Below are positions 33,462 to 43,240 of a DNA stretch of 64,000 nt, piece by piece. The notes under the pieces were generated by a model that was not told the DNA's origin, made no database searches, and saw only the letters and a program-made list of their open reading frames with translations. Position numbers and translations under genes: made by a program. The number at the start of each line of letters is the position of its first letter. The first letter of the stretch is position 1. This DNA is from Acidimicrobiia bacterium (GTDB taxonomy: Bacteria; Actinomycetota; Acidimicrobiia; Spongiisociales; Spongiisociaceae), in NCBI GenBank assembly GCA_022827785.1, contig JAJEIM010000023.1, forward strand, positions 62,001 through 126,000, written 5' to 3'.

Positions 33462-36077
33462 TCACAGGTGGGAGATGGCTTCGACGACCTTGAGCCGCGC
33501 TGCCCTCCATGCCGGATAGACAGCGAACAGGATCCCCAGTATCCCGGTGGCGAACAGCCAGAAGAGCAGGCTCCCCAGCACGCCGGCCACTGACAGCGAG
33601 GACGGTAGCCATGGGATGGCGAAGACCGTGAAGCCCTGGTCCTCCAGCGCCCTGATCAGCGCCCAACCGAAGAAGATGCCCAGGCCGATTCCCATCAGGG
33701 CGCCGAACACCGAGACTATGGACGCTTCAGCCCGGACCATCCGGCGGGTCGTCCGCCGGTCGAGGCCCACCGCCCGAAGGAGACCGATCTCGCGGGTCCG
33801 TTCGAATACCGCCAGGGCCATGGTGTTGGTCACCCCGAGCATCCCGATGACCACGGCCAGGGCCAGCAGGGCCAGTATGAAGTTGAGCACCCCGTTCAGC
33901 TGCGCCTCGGCCTCACTCTGCAGATCTTCGAACGTCTGGACCGTCACGTTCGGGGAGTCGGCCAGCAGCGGCTCGACGGCGGCCTTCAGTTCGTCCGCGG
34001 TCACGCCCTCCACCGCCTTCGCATAGACCTGAGCGTGCTGATCGATCCCTGCGGCCGATATCCAATCGGTTGAGGGGATGGCGATTATCCCGGCCCAGGC
34101 GGGTCCTTCGGCGATACCCACCAGGGTGTAGGGAAACTCGCCGGCCTGCTCGAACTCGATCACCACGGAGTCGCCCAGTTCGAGGTTCCCGCTCTCGGCG
34201 ATCGACGCCTCCATGACGACCTGTCCCGGGCCGGGGTCGAGCGAGCCCTCGAACGCATCGGGTGGTAGGAACTCGGCCAGGTTCGGCTCCATTCCTGTGA
34301 TCAGGGTCTCGGTGACGGTCTCCGTTGTAGGCGTCTCGGAGGTGAGAATTGCCCATCCGACCCAGACCCGGGTGATGTCCGCCACGAGATCGGATCCCCG
34401 CACGCGGTCCGCGATCTCCGGGGCGAAGGCGCCGGTCGGGTCACCGAACTGGCCTTCCGGCAGGACGATCACGTCGGCGACCACATCGTCAGCCAGCACC
34501 TCGTCGATGGTCCCACGGATGGATCCGGTGAGGGTCGAGGCGAGCGCCACCAGAGTGATGCTGATCGTCACCGCCGCGGCGGTGGCCGCGGTTCGCCGGG
34601 GGCTCCGCATGGCGTTCCGCCTGGCGAGCCTGCCGGATGTACCCGTGAACCGTTCCAGGATGGTTCCGAGAAGGTTGGTCACGGGACCCGCCGCCAGCGG
34701 GCTGAGCGCGAAGACCGCCAGGAAGATCACCCCGACCCCCACTCCCACGTAGACCACCGGGCTGGGTCCGGAACCGGTGTCGCCGAACAACCCGAAGAAG
34801 AGAGCGGCCAGCCCCAGTACCAGGATCGCCCCGCCCACCAGGGCGCGGCGCAGGAATCCGCCCCGGGCCGGGTCGGGCGCGTCCTCTCTCAGGGCGGCCA
34901 TCACCGAGACCTTGGAGGCCCGCCGGGCCGGGATCAGGGCGGAGACGAATGTGATCACCGTGCCCGCTGCCAGGCCGACGATCACCGTTCGGGGTTTGAT
35001 GGACAGCGTGGTAGTTGGTATGTCGATCCCGGCTGCCGGCAGTATCAGCTGGAGGCCGAAGGCGATCATCACGCCGAAGCCCACCCCGAGGACGGCCCCT
35101 ATGAAGCCGATGGTCAATGCTTCGAGCAGGACGATCCCCCGGATCTGGCGCGCACCGGCGCCGAGGGCCCGCAACAGCGCCAGTTCCCTGGTGCGCTGGC
35201 TCACCACGATCCGGAAGGTGTTGTAGATGAGGAAGGAGCCCACGAAGAGGGCCACCCATCCGAACACCGACAGGAAGATCGTGAAGAAGGAGAGCGCGCT
35301 CTGGATGTCGGCGGCCTCCGCCTCGGCAGCATCCTGGCCCGACACGACGGTCGCGTGGTCCGGGAGCTTCGCTCGGATACCGGCGATCACCTCGTCGATC
35401 TGAGCCCCCGGAGTGACCTGCACCGCCCCTCCCGACAGCAGGCCGGGGCGCTGCAGCACGGACTGGGTAGTCGGAAGGTCGAAGAACACCCATGTGGTGC
35501 CGCCCAGGGTGTTGTCCTCGCCGAAGGTGGCGATTCCCGCCAGCGTGAGATCCAGGCGACCGACCACATCGGAGATCACCGTCACCCGATCCCCGATTTG
35601 GAAGCCTCCCAGATCGGCGATACCGCGATCCAACGCCACCTGCCCGCTTCCGACCGGGAAGGCGCCTTCGGCGATCGTGAAGCCGCTTACGCCGTCGCTC
35701 TCCGCGGGAGACAGGCTGGCCACGAAGGTGGGCGGACCCGGACCGCTGCCCAGGACCTCACCCTCCGAGTCCAGAACGCTCACGCCCATGCCCTGGAGGA
35801 CGGGGAAGGCCTCTTCCACGCCCGGGACCTCGTCGATCAGGGCGAAGTCGGCCTCGTCCAGGTAGGTTCCCTCGCCGAAGCTGAAGTCGGACTCGGTACC
35901 GATCGCGATGTCGATCCCCGCATAGGCATCGGCGAAGATACCGTCGAAGGCCTTCCCGATCGTGTCGGTGTAGACGTAGACGCCACTGATCAGGCCGACC
36001 CCGAGGATGATGGCCAGGGCGGTGAGGACAAGGCGTACCTTGTGGGCCCAGACGCCCTTCAGAGAAACCCGAAGCAT
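33462..36077 (-). CDS. FtsX/MacB-type ABC transporter permease (two FtsX domains)
   Basis: An 871-residue permease. It has an N-terminal helix, a long periplasmic-side MacB-like domain (about 35-240), three helices (about 255-385), two central helices, a second extracellular domain (about 500-700) and three C-terminal helices (about 720-860). This is the duplicated layout of LolCDE/MacB-like exporters acting on lipoproteins, peptides or cell-wall signals. Its ATG overlaps the stop of the ATPase gene (ATGA). Confidence 0.9.
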   Translation of the reverse strand: MLRVSLKGVWAHKVRLVLTALAIILGVGLISGVYVYTDTIGKAFDGIFADAYAGIDIAIGTESDFSFGEGTYLDEADFALIDEVPGVEEAFPVLQGMGVSVLDSEGEVLGSGPGPPTFVASLSPAESDGVSGFTIAEGAFPVGSGQVALDRGIADLGGFQIGDRVTVISDVVGRLDLTLAGIATFGEDNTLGGTTWVFFDLPTTQSVLQRPGLLSGGAVQVTPGAQIDEVIAGIRAKLPDHATVVSGQDAAEAEAADIQSALSFFTIFLSVFGWVALFVGSFLIYNTFRIVVSQRTRELALLRALGAGARQIRGIVLLEALTIGFIGAVLGVGFGVMIAFGLQLILPAAGIDIPTTTLSIKPRTVIVGLAAGTVITFVSALIPARRASKVSVMAALREDAPDPARGGFLRRALVGGAILVLGLAALFFGLFGDTGSGPSPVVYVGVGVGVIFLAVFALSPLAAGPVTNLLGTILERFTGTSGRLARRNAMRSPRRTAATAAAVTISITLVALASTLTGSIRGTIDEVLADDVVADVIVLPEGQFGDPTGAFAPEIADRVRGSDLVADITRVWVGWAILTSETPTTETVTETLITGMEPNLAEFLPPDAFEGSLDPGPGQVVMEASIAESGNLELGDSVVIEFEQAGEFPYTLVGIAEGPAWAGIIAIPSTDWISAAGIDQHAQVYAKAVEGVTADELKAAVEPLLADSPNVTVQTFEDLQSEAEAQLNGVLNFILALLALAVVIGMLGVTNTMALAVFERTREIGLLRAVGLDRRTTRRMVRAEASIVSVFGALMGIGLGIFFGWALIRALEDQGFTVFAIPWLPSSLSVAGVLGSLLFWLFATGILGILFAVYPAWRAARLKVVEAISHL

Positions 36078-36805
36078 CAGTACTCCAGGCTCTTGAGGCG
36101 GTCGAGAATCCGCTCCGGGTTGGGATCCTCCATCGAGTCGACCACCCTGCCGTCGGCCAGGAACACGATCCGGTCGGAGTAGCCGGCGGCGTTGGCGTCG
36201 TGGGTGACCATGACGATGGTCTGGGCATGATCCTTGACCGCCGAGCGGAGGAAGTCGAGCAGGTCGGCGCTCGCCTTGGAGTCGAGGTTGCCGCTCGGCT
36301 CATCGGCGAAGATGAGTTCCGGCCGGGAGACCATGGCGCGGGCTGCCGCCACCCGCTGCTGCTGGCCGCCCGACAGCTCGGACGGACGGTGCTTGAGCCG
36401 GTCTGCCACACCGAGGGTTTCCACGACCGAGTCGAACCAGGATTGGTCGACCTTGGTGCCGGCCAGGTCGAGAGGAAGGGTGATGTTCTCGCTGGCGGAG
36501 AGCGTGGGGACCAGGTTGAAGGCCTGGAAGATGAAACCGATCCGCTCCCGGCGGAGCTTGGTGAGTCGGCGGTCGCTCAGGGTCGACAGGTCCTGGTCCC
36601 CGATGAATACGGAACCCTCCGTCACCGAGTCGAGTCCGGCCATGCAGTGCATGAGCGTCGACTTGCCCGAGCCCGACGGGCCCATCACCGCGGTGAACTC
36701 CCCTTTGGCGAACGCCACGGAAATCTCGTCGAGCGCCGTGACGCGGGTGTCGCCCCACCCGTACACCTTCGTGACGCCTTCGGCGCGAGCCGCCGCACTG
36801 TTCAT
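36077..36805 (-). CDS. ABC transporter ATP-binding protein (LolD/MacB type)
   Basis: A 242-residue ATPase. Walker A is GPSGSGKST, the signature is LSGGQQQRVAAAR and Walker B is LIFADEPSGNLDSK. It powers the permease encoded directly downstream. ATG 36805 has AAAGGA upstream and starts at the family's usual N-terminus; an earlier in-frame start would add 17 unrelated residues. Confidence 0.93.
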   Translation of the reverse strand: MNSAAARAEGVTKVYGWGDTRVTALDEISVAFAKGEFTAVMGPSGSGKSTLMHCMAGLDSVTEGSVFIGDQDLSTLSDRRLTKLRRERIGFIFQAFNLVPTLSASENITLPLDLAGTKVDQSWFDSVVETLGVADRLKHRPSELSGGQQQRVAAARAMVSRPELIFADEPSGNLDSKASADLLDFLRSAVKDHAQTIVMVTHDANAAGYSDRIVFLADGRVVDSMEDPNPERILDRLKSLEY

Positions 36806-36929
36806 CTCGGAAGGTCCTTTCGGTAGGGGTATTTGGGGCCCGGTCCACCGGAACACCGACCATTCGCCGTTCCGCGCCGTACGTCCATGATCAAGCTGCC
36901 ACTCTCCGTGCCGACCGGCGCCGGTCTTG

Positions 36930-36944
36930 GTTTGTGTTACAAAC
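36930..36944. promoter_or_regulatory. Operator-like palindrome GTTTGT-GTT-ACAAAC in an AT-richer promoter region
   Basis: Six-base perfect arms, 125 bp upstream of the divergent ABC ATPase start, in the least GC-rich part of the 480-bp gap 36806-37285. Such sites often bind TetR- or GntR-type dimers. No regulator gene is adjacent. The remainder of this gap, up to the nucS start, shows no gene or clear repeat. Confidence 0.45.
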
Positions 36945-37285
36945 TAGATTACCACTTAGAGTTTGCCGCGCAAACCAGCAACTCACTGGTTGGCTTTCCC
37001 AACTGGCGTGGATCGCCGGACACGATGGCGGTAGTGACAGTTGCTCCGCATGGTTCCCCACTGTGGTCGGGGGCTCGCGGTATGTCTATGGGGGATCACC
37101 CTCGAATGTTCCTCATGTCGCATCCGGTATGCGGGAAATGGCCTCGACGTCGACCCTACCAACCTCGGCCGGCTACAAGAACCGGCGGACGCCCACCGCG
37201 GTATTCCCCAGCCGTCCCGGCACGTCGCGTGACGAACCACGGGTCCGTCACGCCTGCCGGCGGTCGCGGTTATCCTCTCGTGTCG

Positions 37286-37945
37286 ATGCGCTTGGTCATC
37301 GCGCGCTGCTCGGTCGACTACCGCGGCCGCCTCACCGCCCACCTTCCTCCTGCTACCCGCCTGATCATGGTCAAGGCGGACGGATGCGTGTCCATCCACG
37401 CCGACGGCGGCGCCTACAAACCTCTGAACTGGATGAACGCCCCCAATACGCTGGTCGAGGAGGAGGATCGCTGGGTGGTGACCAACCCGAAGAGGGAGGA
37501 GTTGACCATCCGGATCGAGGAGGTCTTGTCCGACCATCATTTCGATCTGGGCCAGGACCCCGGGTTGGAGAAGGACGGCGTGGAAGCCCACCTCCAGGAG
37601 TTGCTGGCCGCCAAGCCGGAGTTGCTGGAGGAGGGGATGGTGGTAGTTCGCCGGGAATACCCCACCGACATCGGCCCGGTCGACCTGCTGTGCCGGGCGG
37701 CGGACGGCGACACGGTGGCGGTCGAGATCAAGCGGAAGGGCGAGATGGACGGGGTGGAACAGCTGACCCGTTACCTGGACCGGCTCGGCAACGACTCGCG
37801 GCTCCATCCGCTCCGGGGAGTGCTCGCCGCCACGATCATCGCCCCCCAGGCGAAGGTGCTGGCGGCGGCACGGGGAATCGCCTGCGTGGAGGTGGACTAC
37901 GAGCAACTGAGGGGCGCGCCTTCCAATCACCTGCGCCTCTTCTAG
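37286..37945 (+). CDS. nucS: Endonuclease NucS (non-canonical mismatch repair)
   Basis: A 219-residue protein closely matching the actinobacterial NucS pattern. The N-terminal domain opens [21 protein letters not shown] and the RecB-like nuclease core has Asp133 (in PVDLL), Glu147 and Lys149 (in VEIKR). The C-terminal tail NHLRLF is a likely beta-clamp-binding motif. NucS cuts both strands at mismatches and replaces MutS/MutL in many actinobacteria. GTG at 37280 is an alternative start two codons upstream. Confidence 0.95.
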   Translation: MRLVIARCSVDYRGRLTAHLPPATRLIMVKADGCVSIHADGGAYKPLNWMNAPNTLVEEEDRWVVTNPKREELTIRIEEVLSDHHFDLGQDPGLEKDGVEAHLQELLAAKPELLEEGMVVVRREYPTDIGPVDLLCRAADGDTVAVEIKRKGEMDGVEQLTRYLDRLGNDSRLHPLRGVLAATIIAPQAKVLAAARGIACVEVDYEQLRGAPSNHLRLF

Positions 37946-38014
37946 GAGGGTGGCCGTGCTCAGTAAGGCCCGCCCGGAACCCGGCGAGCACCGCTCCGGC
38001 CACCCGGATCAGAC

Positions 38015-38259
38015 AAAGGGGTTCAACTTGTCACAGGCCTCCTATACGTTGCCTATTGCTAAGCACCTACACCGTCCGCAAGCGTCTCGCCGATCGGAGC
38101 GGTCGGACCGGAGGGAACATACGCAGGTTCCATGGAGCGACTCACCGAATTACCCGGCACCAGCCCGGGCATGGTCGAACACGCTCCGAACCAACGGTGG
38201 TGGAGGCGGGGGAGGGCCCAGCGGGCGATGCCCGCCAGCCGCGATTTTCGCGTTCTTTT
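38015..38259 (+). repeat. Dispersed intergenic repeat, copy E
   Basis: Contains GGGGTTCAACTTGTCACA, CTATACGTTGCCTATTGCT, AAGCACCTACACCG, CGATCGGAGCGGTCGGACCG, GAGGGAACATAC, stem TGGAGCGA/ACGCTCCG (imperfect) around CCCGGC/GCCCGGG, the G-run tract GGTGGTGGAGGCGGGGGAGGG, hairpin GCGGGC-GAT-GCCCGC (38221-38235) and terminal GCGATTTTCGCGTTCTT. The left TTTTTCGCG block is absent. It ends 19 bp before the trmL start, so it could form part of that gene's leader. Confidence 0.83.
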
Positions 38260-38278
38260 GAGGATCGGGACACCGGGC

Positions 38279-38743
38279 ATGTTCCAGGTCGTGCTCTACC
38301 GGCCCGAGATACCTCCCAACACGGGCAACATCATCCGCTTGTGCGCTAACACCGGCGCCGCCTTGCACCTGGTCCACCCGCTGGGGTTCTCCATGGATGA
38401 CACCCGTCTGAGGCGGGCCGGCCTCGACTACCACGAGTACGCGAGCGTCAGGGAACACTCCGACTTCGAGGCATACCTGGAGGCGGCCCGACCGGCGCGC
38501 CTGCTCGCCATGTCGGGAGGCGGCCGCAGGTGGTACACCGAAGTGGCCTACCGGGAGGGGGACGGACTGCTGTTCGGACCCGAAAGCGTCGGGCTGGGCG
38601 GGCGCATCCTGGGCCACGAGGGGGTGACCGAGACCCTCCGGATCCCGATGCTGGCAGATCGCCGGAGCCTCAACCTCTCCAATGCGGTAGCGATCGTCCT
38701 GTTCGAGGCCTGGCGTCAGTTGGGGTTCGACGGAGGGGTCTGA
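38279..38743 (+). CDS. trmL: tRNA (cytidine/uridine-34-2'-O)-methyltransferase TrmL
   Basis: A 154-residue minimal SPOUT enzyme. NTGNIIRLCANTGAALHLVHP, LLFGPESVGL and RRSLNLSNAVAIVLFEAWRQ form the three SPOUT motifs that make the trefoil knot and SAM site. TrmL methylates the wobble ribose of certain leucine tRNAs. ATG 38279 is at the first conserved residue; the gene directly follows repeat copy E. Confidence 0.92.
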   Translation: MFQVVLYRPEIPPNTGNIIRLCANTGAALHLVHPLGFSMDDTRLRRAGLDYHEYASVREHSDFEAYLEAARPARLLAMSGGGRRWYTEVAYREGDGLLFGPESVGLGGRILGHEGVTETLRIPMLADRRSLNLSNAVAIVLFEAWRQLGFDGGV

Positions 38744-38764
38744 CCGGTGGACCCGGACGTCGGC

Positions 38765-40102
38765 TCAGCCGGCCAGGGCCCGCAAGGCAACCGCCTCGGC
38801 CAGGGCGCTCCGCCTGAACTCGCCCAAGTCGAGGCTTTCGTCGGGCCCGTGGATGTAGCTGGTGGGGTCGCCCGCTCCGGTCAGAACCAGGTCGGCCTCG
38901 GGAAACGCCTCGGAGAAGGCCTGTACGAACGGGATGGAGCCGCCGATGCCGGTGTAGACGGCGTCGCGCCCGTACGCGTGGCGGAAGCCGGCCTGGAAGG
39001 CGCCGTAGCCGGGACCGGATGTGTCCAGCGAGAAGGGGTGGGCGGACGCTCCCCGCTCCACCTTGACAGCGGCGCCCCATGGGACCGCCCCCTCCAGGTG
39101 GCGCACCAGGGAGTCCATCGCCCGCTCGGGATCGTCGCCGGGCGCCAGCCGGACCGACACCTTGGCCCGGGCCTCCGGCACCAACTGGTTGATGGAGTTC
39201 GCCACCGGAGGCGCGTCGATCGAGAGTATCGACACGGCAGGCCCGGCCCACAGGCGCTGCGTGATGGATCCCTCGCCGATGGCCTCCACCCCTGCCAGCA
39301 CCCCGGCATCACGGCGGGCCTCGTCCCAATCGGCATCGATGAGCGGGCGTTCCCCACGCACCAGGCCGGGAACCGCCACGTTTCCCTGCTCATCGTGGAG
39401 GGAGGCCAGGGTCCGCACCAGTACGGAGAGAGCGTCGGGGAATGCCCCTCCCCAGATACCGGAATGAACCCCCGCCTCCAGGGTGCGGACTTCGATGGTG
39501 CAGTCGATCAGACCCCTCAGGGAGGTGGTCAGCGCGGGCACCCCCACCGCCCAGTTGGCGGCGTCGGCCACCACGATGACATCGGCGGCCAGTAGGTCCC
39601 GGTATCGGGCCAGGAACCCGTCCAGGTGGATGGAACCGATCTCCTCCTCGCCTTCGAGGAAGACCTTCACGCCCACGGGCGGCCGGCCCTCATGGGCCCT
39701 TAGCGCTCCCGTGTGGATCACGATCCCGACCTTGTCGTCGGCCGTACCCCGGCCGTACAGGCGACCTCGGGACTCGGTCGGCTCGAAGGGCGGGGTGCTC
39801 CACAACTCGGCGGGGCCGGGGGGTTGCACGTCGTAATGCGCGTAGAGCAGGACGGTGGGAGCGGCGGGATCGGGAGGGCCGATCTCGGCGAAAACGGCCG
39901 GGTGGGAACCGTCCAGTTCGAGGATCCTCACCCCCTCGAGGCCTGCCCGTTCCAGTTGGGCGGCGGACACCTCCGCACCGTGGCGAACCCGGCCGGGGTC
40001 GAATCCCGCGGCGCTGATCGAATCTACCCGGACGAGTTCCTCCAGGTCGCTCCTAAGCGCGGGCAACAAGTCTTCAATGGCCGAGGTCAGGTCGTCATGC
40101 AT
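38765..40102 (-). CDS. M20 family metallopeptidase (dipeptidase)
   Basis: About 445 residues. Zinc-site motifs LLYAHYDVQP, GRGTADDKVG and LEGEEEIGS are intact, and the dimerisation (lid) domain lies near 185-330. Members hydrolyse dipeptides or N-acyl amino acids in the cytoplasm. The start at 40102 overlaps the pyrE stop by eight bases (ATGCATGA); an in-frame ATG at 40126 would extend the overlap to 32 bp. Confidence 0.88.
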   Translation of the reverse strand: MHDDLTSAIEDLLPALRSDLEELVRVDSISAAGFDPGRVRHGAEVSAAQLERAGLEGVRILELDGSHPAVFAEIGPPDPAAPTVLLYAHYDVQPPGPAELWSTPPFEPTESRGRLYGRGTADDKVGIVIHTGALRAHEGRPPVGVKVFLEGEEEIGSIHLDGFLARYRDLLAADVIVVADAANWAVGVPALTTSLRGLIDCTIEVRTLEAGVHSGIWGGAFPDALSVLVRTLASLHDEQGNVAVPGLVRGERPLIDADWDEARRDAGVLAGVEAIGEGSITQRLWAGPAVSILSIDAPPVANSINQLVPEARAKVSVRLAPGDDPERAMDSLVRHLEGAVPWGAAVKVERGASAHPFSLDTSGPGYGAFQAGFRHAYGRDAVYTGIGGSIPFVQAFSEAFPEADLVLTGAGDPTSYIHGPDESLDLGEFRRSALAEAVALRALAG

Positions 40103-40742
40103 TGCCGGAAGGCCGGGTTGCGTCACGGGTAGCTCCAGCTGACGGCGTGATGGCGGTCTCGGCCTTGGGCAAAGCGTCCGCGGGCGGTACGACCGGGTCG
40201 ATGCCCAGGTCGGTATAGGTGGCCATTGGGAAGTACGGGACGCCGAGGCCGGCGAAGGCGCCGCTCGCAGTGTCGCCCCGGTCCGCCAGCGTCACCGCCG
40301 CAACCACCTCGGCGCCGGTCTGGCGGACGACACGGAAGGCGTCGAGGATCGACCCGCCGGTAGTGACAACGTCTTCGACGAGCAACACCCTGTCGCCCCG
40401 GCCGACCTGCAATCCCTCGATGCGCCGCCTGGTCCCCCGTCCCTTCTGCTGCTTGCGGACGATGAACCACTGCTTGTCGCTGACCGCGGCGATGCCTACT
40501 GCCAGCGCGTCGGCGCCCAAAGTGAGACCACCGGCGGCGTCGAACTCGATCCCGGCTGCGCCAACGGCCTCGACGATGGCATCGCATGCGACCTTGAGGT
40601 CCCGCCACGCGGCGAGGGCCTCCTTGCCATCTATGAAGTCCCTCGACATGGCCCCGCACGCCAGCTGTATCTCCTCATCGCGCCGGCTCAGGGCCTTCGT
40701 TCTCAGGATCTGTTGAAGTCCGGCGCGTAGCTGCGAGGGCAC
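40095..40742 (-). CDS. pyrE: Orotate phosphoribosyltransferase
   Basis: A 215-residue phosphoribosyltransferase. The PRPP-binding motif VLLVEDVVTTGGS and the flexible-loop segment VRKQQKGRGTRRRIEG match PyrE. It would make orotidine 5'-monophosphate in pyrimidine synthesis. It is coupled to the M20 peptidase gene; no other pyr genes are here. Orphan actinobacterial pyrE genes are common, so the assignment is good but a related type I PRTase remains possible. Confidence 0.82.
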   Translation of the reverse strand: MPSQLRAGLQQILRTKALSRRDEEIQLACGAMSRDFIDGKEALAAWRDLKVACDAIVEAVGAAGIEFDAAGGLTLGADALAVGIAAVSDKQWFIVRKQQKGRGTRRRIEGLQVGRGDRVLLVEDVVTTGGSILDAFRVVRQTGAEVVAAVTLADRGDTASGAFAGLGVPYFPMATYTDLGIDPVVPPADALPKAETAITPSAGATRDATRPSGNA

Positions 40743-41037
40743 GGCGGTTCTCCTCCTGGTGCGGCGGCCCGAACCATAGCCCTGATGCCCGGCTGTTCCG
40801 ATATGCCGAACGCAGATCAGATCACCACAACCGCATCATTGCGGGGGCACCAACCTCACCTGACGGGGTGAAGGTCACGCCCAGGCCGGGCTGGGCGCCG
40901 CTCGGGAATCCGGCGTCCCGCGGTCGGTCTCGTTGAGAGCGGCCGGAGCGGGCTAGCCTTGTCCGACGAGCAATCTCGTGGGCCGTTCAGCGGTCGAGGA
41001 GGCATGCTCGCGCACGGATTCCGGAGGATCGGAAGGG

Positions 41038-43167
41038 TTGGAGTTGCAGGCCGAGGTAGCGGTAGGAAGGGTGATCGGGCCCGGTCGGCGTGCCGTGGCA
41101 GCGATGCTCGCTGTGGCGCTGATCGCCTCGGCGACTGCCTTCCGTCCACTACCCGCTCGGGCAGCGAATGGTGTTGCCGATCACCTGGCCGCCGCGACTG
41201 CCTGTGCCGGAGCGGCCACCAAGTCTGCGGGGTTCGTGGACACGCTCGGCCTGTTCGCGGAATCGTCCATAAACTGCCTGGCCTACTACGGCATCACACG
41301 CGGGACGGGGCAGGACATCTTCACGCCGGATTCGCCGGTCACGCGCTGGCAGATGGCGTTGTTCCTCATCCGTGCCGCTCCCATTGCCGGGGTTAGCTTG
41401 AGTCCACCGGCCGATCATGGGTTCCAGGACATCGGCGGCCTGGGGTCTTCGGCTCAGGATGCGATCAACCAGTTGGCGAGCCTGGGCATAACGCGGGGCA
41501 CCTCGCCCACCACCTTCTCGCCCAACGCCCTGGTGAACCGAAGCCAGATGGCGTTGTTCCTGCATCGGTTCCTCCTCCGTTCGGACGTCGGGCCGGGCGG
41601 GGTCAGCGCCCGTAGCGTCAGACCGGACGACACCGTCTTCTCGGACATCGGCAGGCTCAGCGACACCGCGGTCAACGCCATCCGAGTCCTGTTCGAGATG
41701 GGGGTGACGGCCGGTACTTCGAAGACCACCTACTCCCCGTCCTCGATCGTGACGCGAGCGCAGATGGCTGTATTCATCGCCCGGATGCTGGCGCACACCA
41801 ATGCCCGCCCCGCTGGTGTGACCATGCATGCCACGGCCGATCGGGTGTCCTCGGGCGACACCCTGATCGTGCACGTGTCGGTGCGGGACAGCAATCGCCG
41901 GCCGGTTGCCCGTGGTTATGTGGACATGTTCACCACGCCCCTATCCAGGCCCCTCTCCTCCTTCGACAGCGACGGCGGCTGCGTCAACAACGTGGAAGCG
42001 GTACTCGGTGGCCTGGTGTGCAGGATCGACCGGCTCGATCAGCGTCTCGACGATCGTGGCAATCTGCTGGCCGTGCTCCAGCCCACCGACCATATGGCAC
42101 TCTGGGCATGGACCGGTTCGAGCGGGGACACCTTCGTTCTCGGCGGTGTCCCGTCCGACATGGTCCGAGTTTCGGTGTGGAAGCATGCGGTCGCAGTCGA
42201 GGTTCTGGACGACCTACCCCCCACCGCCCTCGTCGCTCCGTTGGGCGAGGCCATAGAAGTAGCCGTCCGCCTGGTGGACGAGGATGGCCGGACAGTGGAG
42301 GACCAGGGCGTCCGTGTCCAGGTGAGCACCACCCTCGAGATCAACGGGATCAGGCAACGAAAAGTAGTGAGGACCTATCCGACGGATGACAAAGGGCGAG
42401 TGGAGTTGTCCTTCATGGCCAGGGATCCCAGCTCAACCCGGACCGGTGACACCGTCAGGATGGATGTGGACGTGAGCGCCGGCTTCCTGGACGTCTTCGA
42501 CCGGACGACACCGGGTGTGGTCAGCAACGATGCCGTCGAGCCCAGGGACGCCTGGTTCACATGGTCCGATGAGCCGGCCCGGACGAGCACCCTCCGGCTT
42601 GCGCAGACGGTGCAGTACCACGCGCTGCCGCAGTCGGCGCCGGGCCCCACCAACCTGATCAGGGCTCTGCTCACCGATCAGTACGGCACGCCGGTACCCG
42701 ACGCCCGGATCGACTTCACGTCGGATGACCCGGACGGCATAGGCAGCACCCCGTCATCCAGGCTGACCGACCAGAGGGGTATCGCGACTCTGCGCTATCT
42801 GTGGGCCAGTGCGGATGCGGCCGCAGAACGCATAACGGCCCGGCTGGCCGGCTCGAACCTGGCGGCCGTCACCATGCAGCACTACTGGGCGAGGCCGGAG
42901 CCCAACGAGAGTTCCGGTTTGGGCGTGGTCATCCTCGTTGCCGACACCTTCCGCAATCGGATAGTCGTGGGTGGTCCCACGCCGAGGGCTATCAGCTATA
43001 CGGGAAGGGACCGGTTCCTGCTGGAAGGCCGGTTGGTGACACCGGCGGTATTCGAGGATGCGCTCGAAGGCCGTTTCTACGAACGGATCACCTACACCCG
43101 GTACTCGACCGATCCCCAGGACGTGAACACGTTCGACCTGACCAACAAGGTCTTCGGCGACGGTTAG
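41038..43167 (+). CDS. Secreted S-layer-homology (SLH) domain protein with Ig-like repeats
   Basis: About 709 residues. A signal peptide (GPGRRAVAAMLAVALIASATAF, cleavage near ARA-AN) is followed by three SLH domains at about 65-113, 128-178 and 200-250, each ending in a variant of FTPDSPVTRWQMALFLIR. Two or more beta-rich Ig-like modules then fill 255-600 (VTMHATADRVSSGDTLIVHVSVRD; DARIDFTSDDPDG). It is probably anchored to secondary cell-wall polymer. TTG 41038 is preferred because GGAGG lies ten bases upstream; GTG 40978 or 41071 remain possible. The 295-bp gap before it contains only a CCGCA/TGCGG hairpin. Confidence 0.85.
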   Translation: MELQAEVAVGRVIGPGRRAVAAMLAVALIASATAFRPLPARAANGVADHLAAATACAGAATKSAGFVDTLGLFAESSINCLAYYGITRGTGQDIFTPDSPVTRWQMALFLIRAAPIAGVSLSPPADHGFQDIGGLGSSAQDAINQLASLGITRGTSPTTFSPNALVNRSQMALFLHRFLLRSDVGPGGVSARSVRPDDTVFSDIGRLSDTAVNAIRVLFEMGVTAGTSKTTYSPSSIVTRAQMAVFIARMLAHTNARPAGVTMHATADRVSSGDTLIVHVSVRDSNRRPVARGYVDMFTTPLSRPLSSFDSDGGCVNNVEAVLGGLVCRIDRLDQRLDDRGNLLAVLQPTDHMALWAWTGSSGDTFVLGGVPSDMVRVSVWKHAVAVEVLDDLPPTALVAPLGEAIEVAVRLVDEDGRTVEDQGVRVQVSTTLEINGIRQRKVVRTYPTDDKGRVELSFMARDPSSTRTGDTVRMDVDVSAGFLDVFDRTTPGVVSNDAVEPRDAWFTWSDEPARTSTLRLAQTVQYHALPQSAPGPTNLIRALLTDQYGTPVPDARIDFTSDDPDGIGSTPSSRLTDQRGIATLRYLWASADAAAERITARLAGSNLAAVTMQHYWARPEPNESSGLGVVILVADTFRNRIVVGGPTPRAISYTGRDRFLLEGRLVTPAVFEDALEGRFYERITYTRYSTDPQDVNTFDLTNKVFGDG

Positions 43168-43240
43168 AACCCCGAAGGCGCCGATCTACAGGGAACCTGA
43201 GGTTCAGGGCGTCATGGGTGGTGTCCTGTGCCCAAAGTTC

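Noticed and set aside
36833-37285. Long N-terminal extension of NucS through the upstream gap
   Set aside because: The extension is unlike any NucS N-terminus and crosses the AT-rich palindrome region; the family start MRLVIA lies at 37286.
41004-41396. Alternative frame starting at ATG 41004 just after GAGGAGG
   Set aside because: The spacing of one base is too short and the frame runs opposite to the phase of the signal peptide and SLH domains.
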